NCBI GenBank assembly: GCA_902806565.1
Contig: CADCXA010000055.1
Span: forward strand, 992,001-1,056,000
DNA length: 64,000 bases
Reading direction: 5' to 3'
From: Hypoxylon rubiginosum
Lineage: Eukaryota > Ascomycota > Sordariomycetes > Xylariales > Hypoxylaceae
Within the stretch, counting starts at the first letter, position 1; each line of letters starts with the position of its first letter. The notes under the pieces were generated by a model. The model worked only from the letters and a program-made list of their open reading frames with translations, was not told the DNA's origin and did not search any database. Positions 1-10,626 of the stretch are shown here, piece after piece. Both the position numbers and the translations under genes were made by a program.

Positions 1-1602
1 TTTGCCCTCCTCAAGAAGACCGTAAAGCGACGCTCCGACCTCAAGATAATTGTCACATCGGCTACGCTAGATGCTGACAAGTTTTCGACTTACTTTAATG
101 AGTGCCCAATCCTCACTATTCCCGGACGCACGTTTCCTGTCGAGATTCTTTACAGCCGAGAACCCGAGTCCGACTACCTCGACGCAGCCCTAGTGACGGT
201 CATGCAGATCCATCTCACCGAGCCGCCTGGAGACATCCTGGTCTTCCTCACAGGTTCAGAAGAGATCGATACTTCCGCGGAAATTCTATACGAACGAATG
301 AAGGCTTTGGGCCCGGGCGTTCCCGAGTTGATCATCTTGCCAGTATATTCGGCGCTCCCTAGCGAGATGCAGAGCAGGATTTTCGACCCTGCACCTCCTG
401 GCAGTAGAAAGGTTGTGATCGCTACCAATATCGCAGAGACCTCCATCACTATCGATCATATCTATTATGTCGTGGACCCTGGCTTCGTCAAGCAAAACGC
501 CTACGATCCCAAGCTCGGAATGGATTCTTTGGTTGTTACGCCTATCTCGCAGGCCCAGGCCAACCAACGAGCCGGTCGAGCCGGTCGCACTGGTCCCGGT
601 AAATGTTTCAGACTGTATACCGAAGCCGCCTACCAGTCTGAAATGCTTCCGACAACCATCCCTGAGATTCAGCGTCAGAACTTAGCTAACACTATTCTCA
701 TGCTAAAGGCCATGGGAATTAACGACCTTCTTCACTTTGATTTCATGGACCCGCCGCCTACGAACACCATGTTGACGGCTTTGGAGGAGCTATATGCGTT
801 GTCGGCGCTCGACGACGAAGGTCTGCTAACTCGTCTTGGTCGCAAGATGGCTGACTTCCCCATGGAACCCGCACTAGCCAAGGTTCTCATAGGCGCAGTT
901 GACATAGGATGTTCTGATGAGATGCTCAGCATCGTCGCCATGTTGAATCTTCCCAACATCTTCTACCGACCGAAGGAAAAGCAGACACAGGCGGATCAGA
1001 AGAAAGCGAAGTTCCACGACCCGCATGGCGATCACCTCACCCTACTCAACGTCTACAACTCCTGGAAGAGCAATGGTTATTCGGCACCGTGGTGCTTTGA
1101 GAATTTCATCCAGGCCCGTTCGATGAAGCGCGCGAAGGACGTTCGCGAGCAGCTGGTGAAAATCATGCAGCGCTATCGTCACCCCATTACTTCCTGCGGC
1201 CGAGACACTCAGAAGGTCAGACAGGCACTGTGCTCGGGCTTCTTCCGCAACTCGGCAAGAAAGGACCCGCAGGAAGGATACAAGACGTTGGTCGAAGGTA
1301 CACCGGTCTACCTGCACCCGAGCTCAGCGCTTTTCGGCAAGCAGGCCGAATGGGTCATCTACCACACGCTCGTGCTCACCACGAAGGAATACATGCACTG
1401 CACGACTAGCATCGAGCCGAAGTGGCTCGTCTCGGCGGCCCCGACCTTCTTCAAGGTCGCGCCGACTGATAAGCTCAGCAAGCGCAAGAAGGCCGAGAGG
1501 ATCCAGCCTCTGTACAACAAGTATGCGGCAGAAGACGACTGGCGACTCAGCGCCCAGCGAAAAGTCGGACGGTCTGGCGGAGGTGGTGGTACTTGGGGAT
1601 AA
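1..1602 (+). CDS. prp22: Pre-mRNA-splicing factor, DEAH-box RNA helicase Prp22 (5' end outside window)
   Basis: The reading frame is open from base 1, so the N-terminal part (S1 domain, P-loop and DEAH box) lies upstream of the window and 533 residues are visible. It begins just before helicase motif III ([12 protein letters not shown]). It then shows the second RecA domain with motif V ([12 protein letters not shown]) and motif VI ([12 protein letters not shown]), the winged-helix/ratchet region, and an OB-fold domain with [13 protein letters not shown] and HPSSALF, which are typical of Prp22/DHX8. Prp22 uses ATP to release spliced mRNA from the spliceosome in the nucleus. The C-terminus ends in a Gly-rich tail before the stop at 1600-1602. 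The visible part is a single exon. Prp16, Prp2 and Prp43 are related, but the [19 protein letters not shown] region and the C-terminal [15 protein letters not shown] stretch favour Prp22. Confidence 0.93.
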   Translation, partial: FALLKKTVKRRSDLKIIVTSATLDADKFSTYFNECPILTIPGRTFPVEILYSREPESDYLDAALVTVMQIHLTEPPGDILVFLTGSEEIDTSAEILYERMKALGPGVPELIILPVYSALPSEMQSRIFDPAPPGSRKVVIATNIAETSITIDHIYYVVDPGFVKQNAYDPKLGMDSLVVTPISQAQANQRAGRAGRTGPGKCFRLYTEAAYQSEMLPTTIPEIQRQNLANTILMLKAMGINDLLHFDFMDPPPTNTMLTALEELYALSALDDEGLLTRLGRKMADFPMEPALAKVLIGAVDIGCSDEMLSIVAMLNLPNIFYRPKEKQTQADQKKAKFHDPHGDHLTLLNVYNSWKSNGYSAPWCFENFIQARSMKRAKDVREQLVKIMQRYRHPITSCGRDTQKVRQALCSGFFRNSARKDPQEGYKTLVEGTPVYLHPSSALFGKQAEWVIYHTLVLTTKEYMHCTTSIEPKWLVSAAPTFFKVAPTDKLSKRKKAERIQPLYNKYAAEDDWRLSAQRKVGRSGGGGGTWG

Positions 1603-3712
1603 AGCTGGGAAGAGTCTTCGCTCATACGTGTTGTTCTTAAAGCAGTTGAACCGACAGACGAGTTTACAGACCGTCCTAGTTGCCTTCCAAATACGCAGCA
1701 TTGCAGGGTTATTATTCTTGAGTCTTGAGGTTCTGGCATTCGTATCAGCCATGCGCAATGCCATTGCAATTCAGATAGGATGATACTCCATAGCTTTTTG
1801 CTAGTGGTTAAAAGTCGCTGTGCTCAAGCCAGTAACCCTACCTAACCCTAGTATTAATAGAATGACATTCAGATACCATCGATTATTTTCGTTGATTTTC
1901 CCACGTCTCTTCACGTATTGGCACAGCAGCTAGGAGATACGGGTCACAAGTGCTCTCCGCAAGATTTTCAATGTGTCACACACGTATTAGAAATGTACCT
2001 TATTAGATAATATCAACAATTACGCCTTCGTCACTTTATTCGTACACAAGACTCTTGAGCTGCATCAACACCACTTTCCCGTCGTCGCGACTAATTCAAG
2101 AGTGCTAGATCGAGAAATACAAATTAACTGCTTACCTACCATTACTCTCATTAAGCCACTATCTACGTACATGAAGCCCCCTATACCAATTCTCCGAAGT
2201 TTCTCAAATCTCCGAACATCCCGAGTACTACTCGCACACATGGAATAGATCAGCCCAGATTAGATTCACGTGGAACTTACTACTTTAATACGTGTCTGTG
2301 TATCATACCATAGGGAATCAGTTCTCTTTATTAAAAGGCAAGACATACATCTAACTAGCTGACATACGAAATAGCCTCAGGGCTTCTCACCCAATGCTGT
2401 CGATGTCTTGGCGCGAACAATCTACGACGCCGGGATGATCTCGCGACAAGTCCGAGTCGGCCATCCCAATACGGGCGCCACAGCCCGGCGCGATATTGGA
2501 AATCGTAAGATACGAAAGGCGAAGGGGGGGTGTTGTGCCAGGGCACAGCTGCAGCTACCTATAGACAGGAGCTGGTTCGACTTGTTGATGCGTGTCGCGG
2601 CGGTATGTCGACGCCCGCCAATATAAGCAGATAATCTAATAAATGCGCAGGAGTCGGGGAGACGGAGTGGACGATGTTAAATATTACCTACAAATATATT
2701 CGATTCCTTTGACCGCTCAAGGTGAAGGCCGGATAAAATCGCGAACAGTTTATCCCCAATCCAGTATCGCGGCGACAGTCGTTTCATCTAGAGCGGCGGA
2801 CTACCGAAGCTAGCTACGCTATGCACCGCATGTGTTACCTCGTAACATCGATTAATAACTGCAGCCTACATATATGGCTCCGTAGGACGACGGTGCAATA
2901 TATATGGGAATGTGCTACCTTTTTAGTCGGGCTCTTCGAAGCGTGCACTACATATGTAGGCAGAGTCGATATACCTATGCAGCATGTGTATGCAGGCACG
3001 GGACTTGGATATTGCGTGGAGAGGGTTGCATGTAGGGGTGAAGCAAGGAAATCTTCAAGAAATGATCTTCCTTTGGCGCGGTAAAGGGAGGGTTAGGCAA
3101 GGGGAGACATTTTAACCATCCAGCCATCCAACCTGCCAACTTAACGAGCCAACGAGCTACCAGGCTGCTTACCCAATTTTTCCCGAGATGAGGGTAGAAA
3201 ACATTGTTGATCTCACTCTGCATGTTGTGGGTTTTTTTTTTGCTTGCTTGGCTATTATGACGTCGATCCCTTTTCGACTTCATCCGGTCGCAACGAAATA
3301 CATACCTAGGCAAGAAATGACGACGATCGTCGCATTTCGCCTGTGAGACCACGGGACGGGCTGCAGTGATCGACCGGAACGAGACAACTCTAATCCAGCA
3401 ACAGCGCACCTGCGCACCGGCAACGTAGCAACGGCTCACGTAACGAGGTAATGACCAACCCGCTTGATCAAGTAAGCTGTCACCGTGACGAGAAATCTCT
3501 GTATGGTACTTTTGAGGGGTATAATGAAAATAATCGCATTATGAATATCTTTACTTTGTATACTATGCTAATAAAGAACTAAATTCGCCACTGCCCCTAA
3601 TGCAGTTTGGCTAATGAGTGGTATCAAATATGTATTCCCCCGTGCCCATTATCCTGAACGCCAATTCGCCTATATCCATGCTTATTCCATGCAATATTCC
3701 AGGATGATGCAC
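1603..3712. other. Intergenic region, no gene seen
   Basis: About 2.1 kb between the 3' ends of the Prp22 and GH76 genes, which converge here. I see no convincing coding exon on either strand. The first few hundred bases are presumably 3'UTR of Prp22. The rest is A+T-leaning with scattered palindromic ACCTAGGT-like stretches and a homopolymer T run near 3232-3241. Confidence 0.6.
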
Positions 3713-5017
3713 TTAGGCTACCGCCGCGGCCGCCACGAGAACGTCCAGAGCAGAGCTCTGGGTACCCGCTGTTGCGTTCGTGTAGGGGCCTTCCCAAGTA
3801 CCACCAAGCTGGTTCTGGGCGTTGCGGTTATTGGCCCATATCGTGTCGGCATTCGTGAGGAGGAAGTTCTTGATGGGGTCCATAGGGGCCGCCTTTTGGA
3901 GGTAGTGTAGGTTCCGCATGAAGATCCCCTTGAATTGCGAGCCATCACTTCCGCAGTCGGGCTCGCAGCCCTCGAAAAGGATGCCGTCCTTGGACAACCT
4001 GGTGATTGCGGCCGAAGCAATGGTCTGAGCCTGGGTAAGAAGTGACCGATCACCCGTAGCTGTGGAAAGCTCCACCAGTCCACCCAGAATTACTCCCTGG
4101 TTGTAGGTCCAGGTCTGCATGCCGTTGTTTTTGCAGTCGTCGGTCAAACCATCATTAATCAGGTTATCGCCGTTGATCAGCCCGCTGTTCTTAAACCAGT
4201 TCCACTGGGTTTGGGCGATGTCGAGGAAATAATCCTTCCTTTCGGGGATCCGGTTCGCGAGCGATGCGGCAACACTGAGGAAAAGCTCATTTGCGATGGC
4301 ATTGGTATACGGAGTGACCTTGCTCCAGAAAATGCCACCGCAAGTAGAGTTACCCTTCTTCATATCTTCGAAGATGTCAACCGCAGCCTGGAGGTACTGC
4401 TGATCTCCAATACCCCTGACACCGACATCGTAGCTGTGGATCATGGCAAGGGCCCACCAACCCTCATCGTCGTAGTAGTCGTTGAGGAAGTTGTCAAATC
4501 CTCTCTTCTCGATCTCTCTTTTCGAGAGCCTGGTGTATGTTGAAATGGGAAGACCTCCGGCTGACAGGATCTTGGTTGCCTGCACCGGCGTCTTCTGCGC
4601 TTGATCGTACTACAGCATTGTTAACAATCTATTGTATGTAGAAAGTTACGAATACATGTGCATTATGACATTACGAAGCTTGTTTTAGAGTTCATGTCCT
4701 TATGTGAAAATGGAAAAGGCAGCAGACAACTCGGATATACTTACGGTGTTCTGAATAATCTCAGGGATGTTCAGAGTATCAGAGGCGGCGGGATCGATAA
4801 TAGCAAAGTCGGCCAATACGGTAAGGCAATTGGCACTGTTCCACCAGCCAGTAGTGTCCCAGAGACCCGTCTCACGGTTATACCACGTCTGTAAGGTGTT
4901 CAATGCGTCGACGGTGTGGGAAGCGTAGGTTGCTGAGTCGGCACGACTGCTGATATGACTAGACATTAAGAAGACTGCCCTGGAAGCCAGGGAGCCAATG
5001 AAGGACGAAGAAACCAT
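3713..5017 (-). CDS. Secreted GH76 alpha-1,6-mannanase (Dcw1/Dfg5-like)
   Basis: Two exons read on the minus strand: 5017-4745 and 4609-3713, with a phase-0 intron (GTAAGT donor, GTAG acceptor), giving 389 residues. Family GH76 enzymes cleave or transfer alpha-1,6-mannan and act on cell-wall mannan or GPI anchors. The diagnostic adjacent aspartates lie in NDYYDDEGWWALA, near residues 138-139. Also typical are TGLWDTTGWWNSANCL near the N-terminus, the middle motif QTWTYNQGVILGGLVEL, and the late GIFMRNLHYL. The N-terminus is only moderately hydrophobic and could be a weak signal peptide ending before residue 30. The protein stops shortly after the catalytic domain (SSALDVLVAAAAVA), with no Ser-rich linker or hydrophobic GPI-attachment tail. 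A soluble secreted enzyme is therefore more likely than a wall-anchored Dcw1/Dfg5. The start was chosen as the first ATG after a TATA-like box about 100 bp upstream. Confidence 0.88.
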
Positions 5018-5112
5018 GACGACCAGACTAGGGAGTGATGCGTAGGGATATGGATGTTTCGTATGATGGAGAAGTCTTCCAGAAACTTTTCGAGGTCATG
5101 AATAGAAGAGTA

Positions 5113-5126
5113 GTTATATATAAATA
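5113..5126 (-). promoter_or_regulatory. TATA-like element of the GH76 gene
   Basis: The minus strand reads TATTTATATATAAC here, about 100 bp upstream of the ATG at 5017. The spacing fits a TATA box followed by a short pyrimidine-rich leader. The assignment rests on position and composition only. Confidence 0.45.
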
Positions 5127-7947
5127 CAGAAACAGAAACAGAAAGAGAAGTCAAGTAACACTTGCCACCTGACTCAAGAGCAAGACTTGCACATTACATA
5201 GTACAGTGACTACACAGCATACTATATGATTAAAGGAGATGAGATGAGCAAGGTCGTGTGTGTGTACCATGTCGTAAAACAGGCTAGATCTGGATGATTA
5301 TCTCATATGCGACATACTCACATGAGCCCACCACGGATGCGTCCAAACGGGTACAAAACCAAGAATACAGAATTCCAGACATGGGTCGTCTCGCGACCCG
5401 TAGATCAGGTTGACAGTACGAAGTACCATAGTAGTGACTAGGGGACTAGACACTGGGGAGGAACACAGTAGGGGACAAATAGGGCTGGTAGGACCAACAG
5501 GCTTTTTGTCGGGAGCCGAGCCAGCGGGCTTGTTGGCTGTCTTCCCTGGGATCGAAAGTGATGATCGCGGCACTTGGTGATTGGCGGTGCGCTGTCCACG
5601 GATGACATTTGACAATCTGACAATGTGAGTTATGTGAGTGAGGATATGAGGAAAGGGATGAACGGGGGTGGAGCAAAGATGCCGGTGCCGGGTTAAAGCC
5701 TGTGACAGAGTGATTAAGATCTCCGATAGGGTTGTGGTCCTGTTTCAGAACAGGCATGATTCTCATGCTGGACATGCTAGGCATTGCCTGGATATGCTGG
5801 AAATGCTGGACATTTTGCTGGGCCCGTCTTGGACCCGTGTTGCATGAACTGCATGAACAACCTTTAAAAGTCGACCCTTCAACCAAATACACCAAATACA
5901 CGATAATAAAATTCCGGATCGTAGCCCGTCGTGTCCACTTTGTGTTCAGCTTGTATCCACTTAGATGTTGCTGAGCCTCGAGATTCCCAACTCTAGAGTA
6001 CATCACCTTCCTAAAAATCCGTGTCCGTTTTCGAGAACGCCCCAAAAATGCCATCTGCATACGAAAATGGTCACAAGAATTGAGAGTGATGCAAGCAACA
6101 AGCCTCGTGGTCTTGGGGAAACACATTCCAATGTTCGTCAAACCGCCCCAGCCGCCGACCTTTTTTTTTTTTTCTCCTTGGCTAAAGTTTTCATCTTGAT
6201 TTGTTTAACATGCTTGACTTGCTGTAAGCTCTGCTAAGCAAGAAAAAAAAACATTGCGGGTGGGACGTATTGCCAGCGTTAGATGAAACAGGCTGCGCTT
6301 AATTAAGGTACCAATGTCAGGTACCGAAAATTATGCCAGATAAGAGGGAGGCTTAGGGGGCTTGGAACCTTGGTGGAAGCAGGTAGATAGGGGGAATAAC
6401 CTTTATCCAGCCGCTAATAATTGGGATGGATTTAGCGACTTCCAACCTTTCCTCTAGGTACCAAGCAGCCCTGGAGCTAAGCAAGGGGACAGGGACAAGA
6501 GGAAAAAACCACCACTTAGGCCCCACCTGGGCAATCCGACCTTGCACCGCATTAGGTAGCACATGTCCGTAGCAGGTAGTACGATGCCCAATAGTGCAAT
6601 AGTGCTATCCTTAGCGTCCTATCAACCTAAAGTTAGCCGCTATGCCGTATTCACTTGTTATGCCAATTTACTTACGCATAACAACATGCAAATGGAATAT
6701 GGACGATGGACGATGGACGATGGACGATGGACGATGGACGATGGACGATGGACGATGGACGTCGGACGTCGGTAAAGGGAGCGGGTATTACCTAAACCAC
6801 CTGCGGCCCAGGTTACCTTCGTTACCTCAAGTTTGCTTCCGGCTCTCCGCAACCCGATCCGTCCAGACTCCCATAGGCTCAGTTCCATCTCCGCCAATGT
6901 CCAATGTCCCAACTCAGCACTTGGCTTCCAACTGCACCCCAAACTGCATGCTATGCATCATGTACGATGACGACGATGCTTGAGCCCGAGTGTGTGTGCT
7001 TGTGTATTTGCGACAGACAGTCAGCAAATGTGATGTGCGAGCACATAACCCACAGAGTCTGAGAGTCCACATACAGACATACAGACATGTAATCACCAGT
7101 CACGAGTTCCATTATACCCATCATCTATTGCACTTACTTCCGCTCGTCCTATGATGAGAAAGAAGCGAGAAACGAACAATAGCGTGTCAGAAAAATCACT
7201 CAACTCATAAATTACAACCCAGATCCAGCTGACTGGGAACAACGCCGAAGGTGACAGGGGGAGCCTGAGAGAAGACGGTTGCACTATGCAAAAGACTAGT
7301 CAACATCAGATGAACTACGAGGCTCGGCGTTATAGGTCCTATTCTAGATCATCTGGCCCAGGAATCGGTTGCACTGGGACATCTCAAAATGATCGACGCC
7401 AATCTTCAGCCCGTCTCCATTTCATGCAAGACCGCCTCGGATCCCTCATGTTGCTCAACACACATCGTCGGTTAGATTTTTCAGACCTATAGCGCCGGAC
7501 TAAGATGGGTTCTGTTGACCAAAAAGGCACCGCAGCACCGCACAGATCATGGTAGCCCCTAGATGAAAAACCTGGGGGCTGAGCTATGCAAGCTCTTTGG
7601 CTCAGCTCTCTCGCTGGATCTTCCGCCGAGAACCGAAGATGCCTTTGCGGCCCTTGGCACCTCTCCAACCGTCGATTCTCCGCAGCCATGTGCCCTAATA
7701 CTAGTCCTCCCCACAAACTCCCCCGCATTCGACATCTCTCCCCCCTTGTCTAGTGGGCGGAAGAATTACCCTATAGATAGAGCATGGCTTTCTCCAACTG
7801 TAATAGCTGGTTCATTAGCCTGGGGAGCTCGCTGTAAGGCAATTCCGAAGATCAACAATATAAACAAGCTACCCGTATTAAAGATGGTTTACAAGGTAGG
7901 CTAATATTCTCTCGTATCACGCGTCGGAGTCTTGAGGTCGAGTCAAG
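5127..7947. other. Intergenic region between divergent GH76 and rhamnogalacturonate lyase genes
   Basis: About 2.8 kb of shared upstream sequence. It holds a degenerate GCTGGA/CATGCT-rich patch (5755-5825), a 7-bp tandem repeat (6699-6760) and poly-T/poly-A runs near 6161-6250. A TATA-like ATATAAAC at 7858-7865 lies about 85 bp upstream of the lyase start codon. I see no credible coding exon. The longer open frames here have random-looking translations and no supporting splice signals. Confidence 0.55.
6699..6770. repeat. 7-bp tandem repeat (ATGGACG)n
   Basis: About nine near-perfect copies of ATGGACG run from 6699 to 6760, followed by two degenerate copies in which ATG becomes GTC. The period of 7 is not a multiple of 3, and the block lies outside any gene. 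It is probably a slippage-generated minisatellite. Confidence 0.9.
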
Positions 7948-10626
7948 ATGCTGTTCCAAATCCTCTCTCGTTCGTGTCTCATTCTCCTGTCTCTTTCTAG
8001 GTCTGTGTGCGCGGAAGTGGTTGCAACCGAGAATGGCACGCAGCTCGTCATCCAGAATGATCGGCTGTACACACGTGTCGACAAGGCCTCTGGAGCCATG
8101 GACGCGGTGGTGTTGGACGGTCAAAATTTACTCGGTACACGATCAGGATCTACCGGCATATTCAACTTAGATTGCTATTGGTGAGTAACAATCTGAAACT
8201 TATACGAAGTAACGTAGCGTGCTGAAGCGAATGAAGCACACCAAACGGATTCTGGACGCCCGGATCAACTCAGCCCACCTATGAACTGTATTCTGGGACG
8301 GACTCGACGGGGACCAGTTACGGCGGCATCAAGATGTCGGATACCTACACCCCGACCGGCCAAACCCTCGAGCAGTATTGGTTCCTCAGGGACGGGGAAA
8401 CGGGGTTGCATGTGTTTTCACGTATCGCGTATTACAACAAGACAACTCCGTTCTTGCGCAACCTTCAGGAATTTCGGACACTTTTCCGACCTAACTCGGG
8501 CATATGGACGCATCTCGCTACGAATGCGGTGCAATATGCGCCACTGCCAGGCAGCGAGGCTAAGAAGAACGAGGTCGTCGTACAGGGTAGGCAATAATTA
8601 GAATTCTTGTCGAACAGTCCTATCAGCCGCACTTTCCGGAGGAAATATGTTTCGGGTGTCCCGAGACACGACCGTCGAGTCTCTCTCGCATGTGATATCC
8701 TGGTTCTTGGAGTATTGCTAATCACGAGCGGTTGCAGATGCTACTTGGTACATGGGTAATACACCTGACGATGCTTACGTCCAACAAGAGGCCGACTACT
8801 TCACCAAATACACGTTCCAGGATACTTGGAGGAACCATGATGCTCATGGGATGTAAGTCGATATACTGTTAACGAATTAAGCGCTAAACTAACATCTTGT
8901 ACCAGGTACGCCGATGGGTCCCAGATAGGGGATAATTCAACATTTGGAGCCGTATGTACAAACGCCGACGTCTTGATTTCCCCTTCGGCTCCTCGTTGAG
9001 GCCTCACCTACCGTGGGCGCATGACATAGACCTCACACACCTTGGCACCAATCCATCCTTGAAATCCTACGCTCTGGCCTTGGAACTAACCTCCATCTCT
9101 GTAGTGGATGGTTATGAACACCAAGGAAACCTACTTCGGCGGTCCTCTACACTCTGACTTGGTAGTTGATGGAATCGTCTATGATTACATGGGTCAGTGA
9201 TTATCAGTTTCTTATCAAAGCATTACTAAGTTACTGACTCGGCTTTTAGTCTCAAATCACCATGGAGATCAAACGGCAAGTTGACGTACACTACTCAGAG
9301 ATACATGGCGACTAACAGACCAAAAGCCGAACATAACCGACGGGTTCGATCGCACATTTGGCCCAGTCAGTCAACTGAATCACATACACTTGGGCGTTTG
9401 TACTAACTCACTCAGCAATACTTCTACTTCAACCACTTTCCTGCGGGGACTGACCTGCAGGTGCTCCGAGAGGATGCTACGCAATACGCAGACCCAGAGT
9501 GGAGTGCCGAGTTCTACGATTCGATCGCAGAATACGTGCCCAACTTCGTTCCTAGCACGCAGCGGGCGACTTGGCAACTGCAGGCGGACCTACCTGAGAA
9601 TGCCAAAAATCCCATAGCGGTACTAGCACAGAATGGAGTAGATTTCCAGGACAATGTCTTCGATACCAAAGCGTACCAGTACTGGGCTGAGATTGACGAG
9701 AGCGGCCTTGCCAACATCCCCCGGGTGAAAGCAGGCACGTATCGACTCACTATCTACGCCGATGGTATATTCGGTCAGTACATCCAGGACGATATAGTAG
9801 TGCAGGCCGGGGAGGTCGAAGTGACCCAAATAAAGTGGGAAGAAGAAACCGCCGGTGAGGAAATCTTTCGTATCGGTACGCCTGACAAGAGTAGCGGTGA
9901 ATACCGGCACGGCTACGAGCCCGACCCGACGCACCCCCTCCACCCCGAGCAATACAGGGTGTACTGGGCTGTCTATGACTTCGTAGACGATTTCCCAGAA
10001 GGCGTCACATACAAGGTTGGCGAGAGCGACGTGGCTAAAGACTTGAATTACGTCCATTGGAGCGTATTCGGAGGCTATGCTAACTCGCTCCGTACTACAC
10101 CACACTATGGCGACGGCAATGTCAATAACTGGACCATCGTCTTCGACTTGGAGAAATCCCAGTTTGAACAGAAGAATCAAGCGACCTTCACCGTTCAGCT
10201 AGCCGGAGCCAAGACCGCAGCTGGAAACACAGATGTTTACAACGCGTCCGAGCCTCACTCCAACTTGGCGTACACAGTTAGTATCAACGGGAAGGATCTC
10301 GAACCTTGGGTTATCCCGTAAGTACCTGCTTTCTTGGTGTCTTGTACCAACTTGTCGACTGGGGTACGGCTAACGGCCTATGCAGTTATTATCACAGCAG
10401 CTCGTGTGCGGTTCGGTCTGCAGTCATCTGTTACAACATTGCCAACAAGTTCGTCTTCGATCCAGCCCTGCTACAGGAGGGCGAGAATCAGATCATCCTG
10501 AGCTTGCCGTTCAACGCGACAGACTACGAAAGTGCGGTGCTGCCCAGCTCGGTATATGTGCAATATGACGCGTTAAGGTTGGAGGTCAGCTCGACAAAGA
10601 AATGTGGTCGCAAGAGGGCCACGTAA
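7948..10626 (+). CDS. rglB: Rhamnogalacturonate lyase, PL4 family (RglB-like), secreted
   Basis: Nine exons: 7948-8180, 8237-8586, 8738-8852, 8906-8951, 9105-9192, 9250-9275, 9327-9365, 9416-10317 and 10386-10626. They join in frame to 679 residues, close to the length of known fungal RglB proteins. The enzyme cleaves the rhamnogalacturonan-I backbone of pectin by beta-elimination outside the cell. A signal peptide with a Leu/Ser-rich core is visible at residues 1-22 (cleavage around VCA-E). The N-terminal catalytic beta-sandwich carries DRLYTRVDKASG, TPNGFWTPGS and SYGGIKMSDTY. It is followed by a fibronectin-III-like segment (VKAGTYRLTIYADG) and a C-terminal carbohydrate-binding-like domain starting near HWSVFGGY. 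Intron 6 (9276-9326) starts with GC (GCAAGT), and exon 6 is only 26 nt. Exon joins are supported by family motifs crossing each junction, for example DCY-CTPNGF and TFGA-WMVMNTKETYF. Confidence 0.9.

Noticed and set aside
1829..1850. Telomere-like TAACCCTACCTAACCCTA
   Set aside because: Only two imperfect CCCTA units, flanked by ordinary sequence. Too short to call an interstitial telomere.
5446..6141. 231-codon open frame on the minus strand
   Set aside because: The translation is rich in random His/Ser/Arg patches without any motif, and the region shows no splice or promoter signals. It overlaps a low-complexity CATGCTGGA patch.
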